64,000 nt of DNA from Talpa occidentalis (lineage: Eukaryota; Chordata; Mammalia; Eulipotyphla; Talpidae): contig NW_026555331.1 of the NCBI RefSeq assembly GCF_014898055.3, forward strand, positions 110,357,194 to 110,421,193, written 5' to 3'. The position numbers and the translations under genes were made by a program. Positions 1-13,319 of the stretch are shown here, one piece after another (the stretch's first letter is position 1; every line of letters starts with the position of its first letter). The notes below the pieces were generated by a model, which saw only the letters and a list, made by a program, of their open reading frames with translations, searched no databases and had not been told where the DNA came from.

Positions 1-894
1 TGGTTGTGGGTAAGATGTGATTTCTCACTAAAATTGAATGTGTTCTAAGTTTTAAGCTGTTAACTCAATGAATTTATGACAACAGTAGTCAAATAATGGC
101 AATGATCACTTGTCATATTTTCTCTTACTATATGAATAAATTTTAAAATTTAACTTGGCATAATGAGGTTTATATATGTTATTGTTTTTTGTTTGTTTTT
201 TAATGGTTGCCTAGTTTTGGAAACTAAGTAAAAATTGAAAGCGGTGAAGGACAGGGGCAGAATAGGCATAAAGTTCTCTTCAACTGATAATGGTACAAAA
301 GGAAATAGCATCTGGTGGTTACTTATTACTCCCATGTGTATTCTCTGGTTTATGTATTGTAGTGAATTCAAATCACATGATGGGATAGAGAATCATAATC
401 ATATAAATGATTACCATGGACATTCAGTCACTGGGTGTAAGCCCTGGAGTGAGTGAAATATAGTTCTTGTTCTCTAGTGTGTTTGATCCTGTGAACATCT
501 TACCCTGCTTATTGTTGATGTTAAGAGATTTTCAAGAGTTATTTTGATTGTAGGTTGGTAACATTATTATGTATGAAGAAGCACTATATATAAAATGGTT
601 ATCTTCTAAATTATAATCTTAAGTGGTTATTATATTTTTATTTCTTATTGCTGACCTTAGAATCTAAATCCTGAGTATGATGCAACTTTATTGTAATTTT
701 TACTGTTTCTCTGTAAGGTGAAAAGCAGGATAGTGAGCTGGCTATCCTTGACAAAGAAAATTGATTTGATGTTTGGGTTTTTGCATTGTTGCATTGCTGT
801 ACCCAATTCTAGTGGGTATCGAGGCTTTCCCACACCAACAAACAGTTCTTGGACTCCAGCAGGGTGTCCAAGAATTCTGTAATGACATTATCTA

Positions 895-1560
895 TATACC
901 TGGAGATAGCATCAAGTTATATAGTTCAGGGCTCACTCAGTTTCCCAAGGTTGCCATCTGTTTCAAGTGCTGGTATCAAACCCAGGCTGTTACCTGTGTT
1001 TCTGACCAGTCACTGGCTGTGATGTGGGGGTTCTCTTAAACCCCACCTCAGACTTCAGGTACTCATCATGAGCCTAAATTATTATCTGTACTTCTTACCT
1101 ATCGCTATTAATCAGAACATCCCAAGACACCTTCCTCAGATTTCTCTTAATTTGATAAAATGACACACAGAATTTAGGAAATCTTTTTAGTCACTACATC
1201 ATCAATTCTTGTACAAAGGATACTACAGGATATGAATCAACAGCCTGATAAAGAGAAACATAGCATGGGGTCCCAGAACAAAGGAGCTACTTTTCTCATG
1301 AACTTGGGATATGGCAGAGCAGCACCTGGAAGCACTCTGAATCCAAACCTGGAAGCTCTTTGAAGCCTCTTCTTAATGTGCTTTTATGGTACTTCATTAC
1401 TTAGGAATTCTTGATTAGATCATTGGCCATTGGTCATTGAGCTCCACCTCTAGCCTTTTTTCCATCCCAGAAAGCCATAGAAATCTTCTAGACATGTTTG
1501 TTTTCTAGCAGCCAGCCCCAATTTTTGTTTTCCAAAAGTCACCTTTGTTAATACAGACTT
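895..1560. repeat. Ancient degenerate interspersed repeat, ERVL/MLT2-LTR-like
   Basis: Phrases such as gatgtgggggttctcttaaa and atgaatcaacagcctgataa, and the tail catTggccattggtcattgag, are familiar from old mammalian ERVL-type LTRs. No clean ends or target duplications are visible. The classification is from memory and tentative. It sits in the intron just before the first young LTR. Confidence 0.4.
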
Positions 1561-1596
1561 CTACAAATAATAAGATACCCATCTAAACTTTATAGC

Positions 1597-2023
1597 TGTA
1601 AGGGCAGGACAGGACACATGCAGACTGGGTAAAGGAGGAGTCAGAGTCCTCAGTGGCTTTTTGCAGGTCTTTTATTGGGGTTCACCAGGCATATGGCAGG
1701 CAGGGGTGCTGGGGGCCCGGGAGGCTGGCAGGCCTCCCAGCCCCCAGCAAATCCTCACTCTATCTGGGCTCTCTGGTGATCTCGGCTTCTCTTCGGCTTC
1801 TGCTGCTGCTTTCTCGGCTTCTCTTTCGGCTTCTTCTCAGCTTCATTCTGGCATCCCGGTGACGCCGCCCTTAAAAGCACAGTCTTAGCTCAGCTGAATC
1901 CTATCTACCTATGCCCACACCCTATTCCAGGTGCCCGCCATCAGGCATGCATTCAGGACAAGGATCCATCATCTATCCTGATGGCAGAAGGGCAGAAAAG
2001 CCTGACATTTTCTTTACCCTACA
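1597..2023 (-). mobile_element. Solo LTR copy 1 (minus), 5-bp TSD ATAGC
   Basis: A 427-bp element reads TGTAGGGTAA...CCCTTACA on the minus strand. It has TG/CA ends and a perfect 5-bp duplication ATAGC at 1592-1596 and 2024-2028. In sense orientation it carries a promoter-like TTTTAAGGGCGGCGTCAC, an AG-rich variable stretch, and AATAAAAGACCTGCAAAAA-type R/U5 sequence. No internal retroviral sequence adjoins it. Confidence 0.88.
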
Positions 2024-2741
2024 ATAGCTCTGAAACTTTCTCTGGAACTGAGGACAAGATTCCAAATATTATGACAAAAGATTTTCAGCCCTTACCACTC
2101 AGGAAATTCCAAGGGTTTTGGTGTGCTGTGAGACTGGGAATGTGGAATTATTGCAACTTTTATGTAGTTATTAATGTTTGCTAATTACATTCAACTGAAT
2201 TTTTAATTTTAGTGTTGTATTAGTTTAGCTATGAAGTACTCCTTAATCAAAGGGAGGACTATTTTATTAGTTGACCAGAATATTTTTACCTCAGTGAGTT
2301 TGTGGCTGTTTGAAAATATCCTCACTGTAATAGTTCACATAGTTAATATATGGCAGAAAGTCCACAAAGTTAATACCTGGTAGGTTTGGTTATTTGTCTG
2401 TTTATAGTTGGGTAGGTATATACCTAACCTGCAAATCCCTGCTCTAGAGATGAAGTGGGGTTGGATTGATAGATAAAGCATGCATAACTTACCTTTTCTT
2501 CTGTAGGTTGTTAACTTCATCACTATATGTGAAGGCATGCTACGTCTTATCTGTATGTATATATTAGTGATCTTAAATGACATTGTAGACATAGAACATC
2601 ATTTTTTAATTTATAAGAAAGGTGCATTAGAAGAACTATAATGATTAAAAAAATCTTTAAATAATTTGTATGTATATTCAATGGTTTTTGTGTGAAGTGT
2701 TCTAAAGAGATGTCCATTAAGCCTGTTTGGTCTAGCCCCTC

Positions 2742-3187
2742 TGTAGGGTAAGTGAAAAAGTATCAGGCTTTTCTGCCCTCCCGCCATTAGGATTGATGAT
2801 GGATCCCTGTGGTCCTGAATGCATGCCTGATGGTGGGCACCTGGAGTAGGGTGTGGGCATGCATAAGTGGGTACACCTGGTCTAAGACTGGGCCTATAAG
2901 GGCGGCGTCATGGGGATGCCAGAAGAGCAGAGAAGCAGAGCAGAGAGCAGAAGAGAACGAAAGAGCAAAAGGAGCAGAGAAAAAAAGGCTATGAGAAAAC
3001 GCTGGAGAGTCTAGATAGAGTGAAGACTGGCTGGGGGCTTCCAGCCCCTCAGTACCCCTTCCTGCTATGTACCTGGTAAATCTTAATAAAAGCCTGCAAA
3101 AGCCACTGAGGGCTCCAGGACTCCTTTACCCTGTCTGCTCGGATCATGGAAAACCTGCTCTGGCCCTGTGTCATCCTGCCCCTTACA
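2742..3187 (+). mobile_element. Solo LTR copy 2 (plus)
   Basis: This is the same family in plus orientation, starting TGTAGGGTAAGTG and ending GCCCCTTACA. It shows a TATA-like CCTATAAGGGCGGCGTCA, then an AG-rich purine tract of about 60 bp, AATAAAAGCCTGCAAAAGCC as poly(A) signal, and a U5-like end. The flanks CCCTC and CCGTC match at 4 of 5 positions, a decayed 5-bp duplication. No coding region adjoins it. Confidence 0.86.
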
Positions 3188-4614
3188 CCGTCATTTAAGG
3201 CTCTCTCTTTTTTATTCACAATTTTGTTGGTCTGTCCATAGTTAAAAGTGGAGGCCTTTTATAGTTCCTTTGTATATAAGGCACATTGAAGATTGTTTAC
3301 CTCTGTTTTCACTGAACCTCAGCTGGGGTCATTTGAATGATTGGGTGTGGTTGGAACAGCCAAAAACAAAACAAAAAACAACTGGCATTTTAATAATCAG
3401 ATCTTGATTTTTAGAAGAAATGTGCATTCACAAAATGTATCTTGAATTCTTACTAGTTTTTGTGGTCAGTCTGTGAACTGCAGCTTTTGTTTTTTTCCTT
3501 GTTAAGATTCATTTGAGGATAAAGGAGAATGGGTGTTTATATCCTCACTGTGTTTATATCCTCACTGTTTCCCCCACTGTGCTTTGAATATTAGTTTAAT
3601 TAGCTATGTTTGTATAGACTTGCTGAAGGCAGGGATTAAATCTTTTCACCTATATAGTTGCAGTATTTGATGCAGTCATTTTTGAAGTACTTGTCTCATG
3701 CATTGATGTTTTTCAGTCTTTAGGCTGAGTCTTTAGAGTATTGCTTATGAAACAGAAAGCTAAAACTACTCCTGATGAGCCAAGTCCTCATTTTTGAAAT
3801 TTAAGCTCAGACTAATGTTGACTCTTATGACAATTCTTGGTTCAAGACATGAATTGCTAGAAACTGAGAATCTATATTTAATGTTTGATTTCTTTATGAA
3901 ATCCTTTGTCCTTTGCTGGAAAGCCTTTATCCTTTATCCAATAACCTTGCTTCATAAGCAGTATTTTTTGAGTACTTGAGTGAGAACGTCAAAAACCACG
4001 TACTGATGTATTCCCTTATTTTCTTAAAGGAGTTTATATGACAAAATATATATAAGAAGATATGTGACATTTTCAGGAAGTAAAAAGAAGTCAGTAGAGT
4101 CATATAGAAATTAAGAACCATAGAAGTTTAAGAGTATGGGAGAGGTTGTCTCTGGTTGTAGATTATTATTACCTGATTTGAAGAAGAGGTATAGGGCAGC
4201 CTTTTGAAGAGGAGAACTGGGATAAACATTGAGGGGGTAGTCTAATTGGGAAAATAGCCAACAACTCTGTAACTTATGAGGGAACTTGACTACCTTCTGT
4301 GTATCATAATGTGTTTTTGAATAAGACTTTAGGAGAAAGTTTAGGAGGTTTTTAGTGATATTCAGATGACTGTTAGAGTTGTCATCCCTCTCATTTTCTT
4401 GTTGGGGTTTGAATTGCTGTAATAACATCCAGTTACTTGAAGAAATTGCAAGGTAATAGCTGCTCATTTTGTATATAAGCTATCATGCATTTAGTGGTAT
4501 TATATTTAATTATGAAGTTAAGTTGGATACTTGAAATGCTTCAAGTAATATTTTAAAATTTTCGCCCCTGCCTCTTAAATAAAAATAATTAAACTAATGA
4601 AGATTGCACAAATT

Positions 4615-4681
4615 TCTGAATATAGAAACCACTGAATAATACACTTTAAAATGGTGAAATTTATGTTATGTGCATTTTATC
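4615..4681 (+). repeat. Old L1 3'-end fragment
   Basis: The phrase acactttaaaatggtgaaat and the following tatgtgcattttat match the ends of old mammalian L1M elements. It is short and degenerate, and is followed directly by a SINE. Confidence 0.45.
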
Positions 4682-4947
4682 TTTTTTTTAAGATTTATTT
4701 ATTTTTGCAAGAACCGGAGTACAGGCCAGATGTGTGGGAGGGTGAGAGGATTCACCAGAGCAGGGAACAGAACAGGCTGACTGACAAAATACGCTGCTGA
4801 GGGGAGCAGCGGGCGCGACAGGAGGGGTCTGCAGCGCCATGTGGAACCCTCGCCAGCTGGCCGGGATCGAACCGGCATTGCAGAGGCTGCGGGCAGCTTC
4901 GCAACCCAGCTCTCAACCACTCAACCACTGAGTGACTGGGGAGGCCC
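4682..4947 (-). mobile_element. tRNA-derived SINE copy 1 (minus)
   Basis: Reverse orientation: T-rich tail and TTTATTTATTTTT at the left, tRNA head (GGGCCTCCCCAGTCACTC...) at the right. The body contains the family signatures ggtctgc and gctgctgaggggagcagcggg. It abuts a truncated LTR without a matching target duplication, suggesting deletion at the junction. Confidence 0.88.
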
Positions 4948-5188
4948 TGCTTCTCTTTTACTCTCTTTTTCGCTCTCGTTCTCTCTGCTTCTCTGCTCTT
5001 GTTCTTCTGGCGTCCCTGTGATGCCGCCCTTATAAGCTCAGTCTCTCAGCCCAGGTGTACCCACTTACTCACGCCCACACCCCACTTCAGGTGCCTGCCT
5101 TGAGGCATGCATTCAGGACTGTAGGGATCCATCATCAATCCTAATGGCGGGAGGGTAGAAAAGCCTGATACTTTTTATTTACCCTACA
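4948..5188 (-). mobile_element. Truncated LTR copy 3 (minus), U3/promoter part only
   Basis: It matches the 5' part of the LTR family in reverse orientation, ending ttaccctaca at 5188. It includes the TATA-like CTTATAAGGGCGGCATCA and the AG-rich tract. The R/U5 part that should lie to the left is missing and is replaced by SINE copy 1. Confidence 0.82.
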
Positions 5189-5601
5189 CCACTATTTCAA
5201 TTTCTGTATTCCTTTTAGGCTTTTCATAGGCATTAAAAAGCAAGTGCTTTAGTGTAATGATAAAGTTAATATGTTTTATTGTAGAAATTAGATGAGAAAG
5301 CAAAATTCAGTGGCAGTTTTTCAGCATAGAAACAATTCTTGTTTGTATCTATAATGTTCTGCTACTGCTTTTTTAAATTTAGCAATAAATTGTGTTTATC
5401 TTTTGATGGTACTCTGATGATATAGCTATGATCCAATCTTAGATTTCAATGCTTGTGTAGATTGGATATATCATAATTTATTTTGTTGTTCAACATCAGA
5501 ATAGTTAACAATAAACATAGTAATAATTATAACTTCTTGCATATTTTAATGGGATAAAATGTGGAAGTTTGAATTGCTTTTTTTTTTAAGGTTTATGCTT
5601 T

Positions 5602-5862
5602 TTTTAAGAAAATATTTATGTATAAAAGAACTGGGACACAGGCCAGAGGTGGGGGGCGGTGAGAGGATTCACCACAGACAGAGTGGGGAACAGAACAGGC
5701 AGATTGACTGAAATACACTGCTGAGAGGAGCAGCGGGCAAGTCAGGAGAGGTCTGCTTGCACCATGTGGGTAGCTCCCTGGCCGGGGATCGAACTTGTGC
5801 TTCAGTGGCTGCGGATAGCGTCATAGGTTGCGCCTTAACCCCTTGCACCACTTCGGATGCCT
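5602..5862 (-). mobile_element. tRNA-derived SINE copy 2 (minus)
   Basis: SINE of the subfamily with an AAGGGGTTAAG A-box region and cagccactgaagcacaagtt-like B-box region in sense. The right-hand head is mutated (GGCATCCGAAGTGG for GGCCTCCCTGGTGG), suggesting an older copy. Confidence 0.85.
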
Positions 5863-6279
5863 GGTCTGTGCATTGTTTTAAGGATTTTTAATGCATAATA
5901 CTGAATTTCCCTAAAGGAGATTGTATACCATTTTGCACACCCATCAATTATTGACAATCCCCTTTTCTTTGCACATTGTCAATACAGGATATTAAAGTCT
6001 TTCTTTGCCAATTTAATGCCTAAAAATTGGTATGTTATTTTCATCTGTATTTTATAGTTGTTGGTTAACTACTTTTATGTTTTAAATGGTTGTAAGTCTT
6101 CCAAAACCATTTATTATAAGCTAAATTTTAAAAAAATCTATGTGCTTACTTGATTTTTCTTTCCCAATCTTTTGTTCAGTTCATATTATAATTCTTCATA
6201 TATAAATACTGCTTTATTACAATTATAAATTATAGTAATTATGTTGTTACTTGTGTAGGAAGATTACTGGAGTTTGTTA

Positions 6280-6440
6280 ATTTAGGGAGGTAGGCAAATA
6301 AAACTATATAAAGTAATTACAGATTGTGTTATTTTCTGAGAAGGAAATAAACATGGTGGAATCTATTTGAAATCATCAGGGAAGACTTGTCTGAAAAGGA
6401 AATTTTTTCATAGTCATACCTGAAGTACATGAAAATTAAG
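6280..6440 (+). repeat. Possible old LINE fragment
   Basis: The phrases tcatcagggaagacttgtctga and aaaggaaattttttcatag recall the 3' region of old L2/L1M elements (ggaaggcctctctgaggagg). Degenerate, low confidence. Confidence 0.3.
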
Positions 6441-7399
6441 AAATACAAAAAAAGGTAAAGAAAAATAAAAATGACATAGCAGCAAGAGATAATTATCATC
6501 AACATTTTACTGTATTCTCAATTTTTCACTTTGATAGATGCATAATACTTCCATCTGTGGGTATCTCAAATTTTAGCCATTGCTTTCACAGTTGATATTT
6601 GAATGATTTGCTTTGTTTGATTTCATAATAATACTGCAGTAAAATTTTTGCAAAATGTTTGGTCAACATTTGAACTATGATGTTTAATGGTTCCATAGTT
6701 CTCATATGTGACTGTGAATGACTGTAATAATGTATTTCCCCACTAAAGAACATTAAATTTATATTTACCCCTACCCTTGTTATAGACAACATGGCAATGA
6801 AGATCTTTAGATACATAGGCCATATGTTTTTTGTGTTGGGGAGCAGAAGGCGATATCATTATCATTTATTTGGTTATAGTCCCTGAAGTCGAATTACTAT
6901 AGCAGAGAGTTTGAACAATTTTGGTTCATGACACATACTGACAGATTGGTTTATAAAATGTTTCTGCTATTAAATATTATACTTTTAAGAAAAAGAAAAT
7001 ACTTTTCCCTGAATTTGACATTTATGGTATATTTGAAGATAAGGGTATTCATTCCGTGAATGCCTTAACTGTTTAGATGCTTGAGGGAAGAATGTAATGT
7101 AAGGACAATATAAGGAAATAATCGAGGAGGTAAAAAATGTGAATAACTACACCATGAATCATTATGGTGATAAGTAGCATAAGAAAATGGAGAAAACACA
7201 TGCTTGTGGAATTTAGAGAAACAAGACTTTATAGCTAAGATGCATAATACTATATTAAATCATACACTATAATTCCTGGAGAAATCGTGTTAGATTTTTC
7301 CATGAAGTAGTGCATGCTTTTTTCAGTATATTCGTGTTTTATACACTTAATTCTTTATTTAATTTCAGTCATTCATGAAACAATTTAATTCAAATATTT

Positions 7400-7990
7400 C
7401 CAACTTTTTTTCCTGATACATTTCAGATGCATGCCCCTTCCCCCATCCATGCTCCCTAAATACTTGTATATTTCCCATCCTCAAGGATATTCTCCTACAT
7501 AACCATAAGGTAACATCAGAATCAGAAATTACAAATATATACATACAAACATACAGACATACATATACACTTACCTCTATGTTACATCTGTATCTATCTA
7601 TATATATTAAAACCTGTTAAGTTTCAACTGAAGTTTATCTCCAGTTTCAGTTCACCACAGGGGTCATTTTACTTTTCATCTTTTTTATAGTTGTAATGCT
7701 CTGTAAAAAATGATTATCCTTAATATGTTTATTTGATCAATTCTCTTATATGTAACTAATCTGCCATATCCCCTCCCTCCCATCTGTAATGCTGTGGTGC
7801 TGCTCCCAAGTGTTTGGACATCCCTCTTCCAGGCCACTTTTCTCATGCAAATGTCTTATCTCTAATCCCCACAGTTTGAACTCCCATGCCCCTAGACTTC
7901 CTTAACTTGTGTGCTCTGGAAGGCAGCTCTGGACCGCTGTGGTTCTCCCTGCAGAATGGACACTTGCCTTTCTCAACCCCAGATAATGAT
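7400..7990 (+). repeat. Old repeat-like region with short-period tracts, unclassified
   Basis: A more C-rich block (ccccttcccccatccatgc...) is followed by imperfect ACAT/ATAC and TATC short repeats at 7530-7605 and then another C-rich block. No gene is visible. An old LINE or LTR origin is likely but I cannot name the family. Confidence 0.3.
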
Positions 7991-8910
7991 TTTGGCACTG
8001 AATTTTCAGGAAGGAAATTGGAAGTGAAAGAGTTGTAATAATTTTGAAGGGTTTAAAAACTTGTAACTATTTACTGTATTGAGAAGAATTTTGTTTTGAT
8101 GCTTATGTAAAAAAAGCAATTTTGTGATTTTGGGCTACTGTAGAAAAAGTGACTAATGGTAATAAATCTGGAAATTTTTATTTTGGAAATTAAAGTTATT
8201 TGCATGTATTTCAGATGTTTCATTGGTTTGTTACTGTAACAAACTGAGTTTGGAGAACTCAAAGATGCCCTCAAAATTACTAAAAATTGAGACAAAATGT
8301 TAGTATTTAGTAAGAAAAAAGTTTTAGCTTTTGGGGCTACTATTCTTGCATTGATTAGAAGGCATAAGTAAACATGATAAATACAAGGTAATTTTGCAGC
8401 ATGATTGTGGTTCATTCTAAAGTTTTTATGACAGAAGACTATAAATTGTTTATTATGTTACAGGTGTTCGTAATTACAGTAATAACAAAGGAGGAGATCT
8501 TCCATAGCATTTTTGCCAATGTTCCTGAGAATAAATTTTAATTAGAATCAGTAATTTAGCTAACATATGCCCATCAGCAGTAAAGTGCTAGAAATTAGAA
8601 CTAAGCTGAGGGTATAAAAATTAAAACTGGCACTTCAGACCAAAAAGGAATTTCCAGGGAAAGTCATATTACTAATTACAATTTGATAAATGCTTTAGTA
8701 GTATGCATTAAAGGTGCCAGGTAAAGAGGTAGGGCACTTAGTGTTTGGACTTAATGGAGATAACAACTTATTTGTCTGATAGGGTAGCCCTGACACTATT
8801 ATATCTAACTTTCAGATTTCAGATTTATTTTGTCAGTTTTGCAAAAGAGCATAGTCATATTTTTTTAAAATTTATTTTTGGCATACCTTGAAAATCAGTC
8901 CTCTATTTTT

Positions 8911-9152
8911 ATACAAGAACCAGGGTACAGGCCAGATGTGTGGGAGGGTGAGAGGATTTGCCGGAGACAGAGTGGGGAACAAAACAGGCAGTCTAAAGAA
9001 ATATGCTGCTGAGGGGAGCAGTGGGCACAACAGGAGAGGTCTGCCTTGCCATGTGGGATTCTCGCCGGCTGGCAGGGATCGAACCCGCGCTGCAGAGGCT
9101 GTGGACAGCTTCACAGTTCAGCACTCAACCGCCTGCGCCACCAGGGAGGTCC
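8911..9152 (-). mobile_element. tRNA-derived SINE copy 3 (minus)
   Basis: A full SINE in reverse, flanked by AGTCCTCTAT at about 8897-8910 and 9153-9162, a target duplication typical of L1-driven insertion. In sense the B box is GGGTTCGATCCC. It forms an inverted pair with copy 4, 110 bp away. Confidence 0.9.
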
Positions 9153-9262
9153 TAGTCCTCTATATTTAAACTAACTTAAATCTGCCTTGTAATACTAAGT
9201 GCAGCAGCAGTTACAGTAAAAATCAACCAAGCACATCGATTTTTTTAAAAATTTAGCTTATA

Positions 9263-9530
9263 GGGCCTTCCTGGTAGCACAAAGGGTTAAGCACCGCACT
9301 ATGAAGCAATCTGCACCTCTGCAGCACACGTTCAATCCCCTGCCTGCCAGAGAGAAACCCACATGGCGAAGCAGACCTCTCTTGTCTCGCCCGCTGCTCC
9401 CCTTAGCAATGTATTTTGTCAGTCTGCCTGTTCTGTTCCCTACTCTGTCTCTGGTGAATCCTCTCACCCCCCGCATCTCTGGCCTGTACTCCAGCTCTTG
9501 TCAGCATAAATAAATAAATCTTTAAAAAAC
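9263..9530 (+). mobile_element. tRNA-derived SINE copy 4 (plus)
   Basis: Starts GGGCCTTCCTGGTAGCACAA and ends in (ATAA)n, ATCTTTAAAAAAC. Target duplication AATTTAGCTTATA on both sides (9250-9262 and 9531-9543). Confidence 0.92.
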
Positions 9531-10001
9531 AATTTAGCTTATAATAGTTTTGGAAGATATTCTTATAACCATTTAAAACATAAAAGTAGTTAACCAACAA
9601 CTATAAAATACAGGTGAAAATAAGATACCAATTCTTAGACATTAAATTGGCAGATTAGCCTAGGTTGAAACTCTTAATTTTCTGCAAAAGTGAGCTTTAT
9701 GACCTTGGACAGAGCATTTTGAATCTGAATTTCCTTACCACAACAAACATTTACCTAGTCTTTCTAATTTCCCTAGCCAGGCACTGCATTGAGATTTAAA
9801 AAAAAAAAAAGCTACACCTGTTACGAATCTGAGTGTGGATTGTGGTGGATAGAGACACTTAAGACAGAAAAACTGTACTGTTAACTACCCCTACCTTAGC
9901 CTGGACTTGAGATAATTGTGCAGGAGTATACCTTGTATATAAACTGTTTATAAAATAATGTGACTAGTAATCTGTAAACTAAAGATGTTAAAACATATCT
10001 A

Positions 10002-10270
10002 GGGCCTCTCATGGTGGCGCAGGCGGTTGTGAAGCTGTCCGCAGCCTCTGCAGCCTGGGTTTTATCCCTGCCGACCCGGCAAGGGTCCCACATGGTGTGG
10101 CAGAACTCTCCTGTCGGGCCCGCTGCTCCCCTCAGCAGTGTATTTCGTCAGTCCGCCTGTTCTATTCCCTGCTCTGTCTCTGGTGAATCTCTCACCCTCC
10201 CTCACATCTGGCCTGTACCCCGGTTCTTGTGTAAATGAATAAATAAATCTTAAAAAATAAATAAATAAAT
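10002..10270 (+). mobile_element. tRNA-derived SINE copy 5 (plus)
   Basis: Starts GGGCCTCTCATGGTGGCGCA, with an internal deletion in the tRNA head after CGGTTG. The tail is ATAAATAAATCTTAAAAAATA and so on. The flanks AAAACATATCTA and AAAATGTATCTA form a slightly diverged duplication. Confidence 0.9.
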
Positions 10271-10470
10271 AAAATGTATCTATTAGTACATTTTTATGAC
10301 TTGGTTTTGAGATTCAAATACCAGGAATGAAGAAGATAGAAAGATCAGGGATGGTTATGAATATGATATTACAGCATGTGTATATGCAAATTTAAGTTCT
10401 TGATTAATCCTTACGTTGAACTATTTGATTGAATTCCTTTATGATTATAAACATTCTGGGCATACATGTT

Positions 10471-10751
10471 TTGTTTTGTTTTTTAAAGATTTATTTATTC
10501 ATATATACAAGAACCGGGACACAGGTCAGATGCACGGGAGGTTGAGAGGATTCACCAGAGACAGAGCGGGGAACAGAACAGGCAGACTGAGTGAAATACA
10601 CTATTGAAGGGAGCAGCGGGCGAGACAGGAGAGGTCTGCCACGCCATGTGGGATTCTTGCCCGGGCGGCTGGGATCGAACCCGCGCTGCAGAGGCTGCGG
10701 ACAGCTTCACAGCACTGCGCTCAACCGCCTGCACCACCAGGGGAGGCCCCA
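10471..10751 (-). mobile_element. tRNA-derived SINE copy 6 (minus)
   Basis: Reverse SINE with target duplication GGGCATACATGTT / GGGCAAACATGTT (10458-10470, 10752-10764). Forms an inverted pair with copy 5, 200 bp away. Confidence 0.92.
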
Positions 10752-11334
10752 GGGCAAACATGTTATCCTCTTTTCAGTTCAGTATAGGTTGCTGGGCAAA
10801 ACTTTTCTGGTGAAAATCAGATTTAACTAATTTGAAAGAAGCTTGAGAATTTCTTTTCCCATTATAAACAAGTTTTAGCTGGTAGTTGGTGTTTTGTTGA
10901 AAACTGAGTTTTATATTCTGTGCATTTCTAAGAAAGATGAAATTTAAGTATTTTGCCCAAGTTACTTTTTTGACATTACTAGTTAGTTTTAAGGGTATGC
11001 GTGCTTTGTAGTTTATACAATATTAATACTGTCCCTTGCAAACATTTTGAGTATCTTATTTTCCCTTGAGTAATGTCAGGTACTTAGTATTCGTGATACA
11101 CGGAACCTTAGAAATAGTTTTTATTAAAGACTGACAGTAAGATTTTAATTTTGAGTCTGAAATTATTCATTTAGGTTGGTGTTTGCTTTTGTTGTTGAAT
11201 CATGTTTTAATAAAGTCAGAATTAATGTAATTTTATCGTTCACAGTAGTATTTCTTGGTTCAAACCATCATTATAGGTAATTTTGGTCTTAAAAAGAAAC
11301 TTCATCAAATTTTAGCCATCTGAAAGTCCAAATA

Positions 11335-11646
11335 GGGCCTCCCCGGTGGCGCAGCAGTTGAGCGCCAGGTTGTGAAGCTGCCCGCAGCCTCTGCAGCGCC
11401 GGTTCGATCCCCGGCTGCTCCCCCCCCCCCCCACCGCAGGAGGGTCCCACATGGCGCGCAGACCTCTCCTGCCGCCCGCTGCTCCCCTCAGCAGTGTACT
11501 TCGGTCCTTCTGCCTGCTCTGCTCCCCGCTCTGTCTCTGGTGAATTCTCTCATCCTCCCGCGCTTCTGACTGTACCCAGTGCATGTATAAACAAAACAAA
11601 TAAATAAAATAAATAAAACATGCCTCTATAAAAAAAAAACCTATTA
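11335..11646 (+). mobile_element. tRNA-derived SINE copy 7 (plus), long variant
   Basis: Starts GGGCCTCCCCGGTGGCGCAG, B box GGTTCGATCCCC. It has an unusual GGCTGCTCCCCC insertion with a run of C, and a tail ending acATGCCTCTATAAAAAAAA. Perfect target duplication AAAGTCCAAATA (11323-11334, 11647-11658). Shares its insertion and tail with copy 14. Confidence 0.92.
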
Positions 11647-13319
11647 AAAGTCCAAATAAGTAAAGAAATTAAGTGAACTACATTTAGATTAATGTAAGTC
11701 ATTGTTTCCTTGACATCTTTAATCAAAATCTCCTGGACTCCCTCTTGGAGATACTCATTCCCGGCAATGTGGGACTCTGCATTTTGACGAAAACTTACTC
11801 TCCATTCTGAAGTTTAAGAACAATACTCTATGCTTTAATGTTCAGAGAAAGGAATCAATTATATGTTTTTTGAAATGTTACATTTTTGTTAACATGCTTT
11901 GTGATATGACAAAGATAAGATATATAGTTTTAAGATATTCTTCCTGTAAAATCTTTTTGTTACAAAATGGCTTCCTTTAAATGTTATAAAGAAACACAAT
12001 ACAGGATATTTTTAAGAAAAGAGAGATACCCCCATTGTATAAATATTTTTATTTTCTGTGTTCCATAAATAGCTATAATACCATATTCAATTTTACATAC
12101 TTCCACTAGTGCCATGGCAAACATTTTCCTATGTGAAATGGGTTTTTTAAAACTAATTTTCAGTGATTAATATTATTTTCATGAGTATATCATAGTATAT
12201 TTAGTCTATCTCCATTGTAATGCCTGAAGGGTTACCCCCAACTCCTCATTATTTAACTGTTAAAAGTAATATTGCAGTGCTTTTCTCTGTTTGATTCCCA
12301 GAAGTAGAAGACAGTGGTAAAAACTGTGAACTGAAAATGTTATATACCAGTTTGTACAGTTACCACAGATGTGTATATGCCCTATGTTTATCTCACCCTT
12401 GATGTTGTTGAGTAGAAATCTACTTAAAATGCCAAATTAACTTAAATGATGTTGCTAAGTTAGTATTATAGGTTCCACATTTTAATTTGTATGCCTTTGA
12501 TTACTGATTAAATTTTTTTTTTAGCTTTTAACTAAGCAAGCCCACACCACTAATGACAACTTTTTTGTTGTTTTATGCATTGTGAATGTTATGACCATAT
12601 ACTCATGTTTTTTGTTTTTTTAATCATGGGACAGATTCATAGCCACCACTATGATTCATATAACCCCTTGCTGCTCCTTAATGTTAAATTATAAATTTCC
12701 AGAACTTGTAAGGCTCTGTAAACCATCTAGTCCAAATAGTATGCCTACTTTGACTTTGAAAGCACCACCTTGTAGAAAGTGCTCCCTGCTAGAGAATAAA
12801 TTGATGCTTTGCTTTCTCTGTTCTATCCACTAGATAATTTGGAGTAAAATAATCTCTTTCACATGGTCCTCCTGTTACCTCTTTTATTTACCCCTTAGTG
12901 TGGTGATTGGCCTTAAACTACCTTGGCCTCTAGTTTCATTGGGCCTTCTACTCTGATATTTCCACAAAATCTTTACTTTTTCTGATTCACACATTCCAAA
13001 ACTAGCCCCATTTCACTCCACGTGAAAACCCTTATTTCCTCAGTGAATGTTGGTCACAACTAGAAATTAGAAAGTCTTTTTCCCCTCAAGCTATGAAAGA
13101 CTAATAGGATTCGCAAGAATATTTTAAGAGGAAGTGTTAATTGAATAATCAGACTTTCAGACTATAATTTGAGAATTTAAAGGAAATATTGAGATAAACA
13201 CTATTTGACTATTAATTTCAGCACTTTTTCACTTTAGAAGAAGAATTTACAGAAACTTGATGTACAATTTAGGAGTGGTTGCAGACACTAGCCAAAATGA
13301 GGCAATACATTTTATTTTT

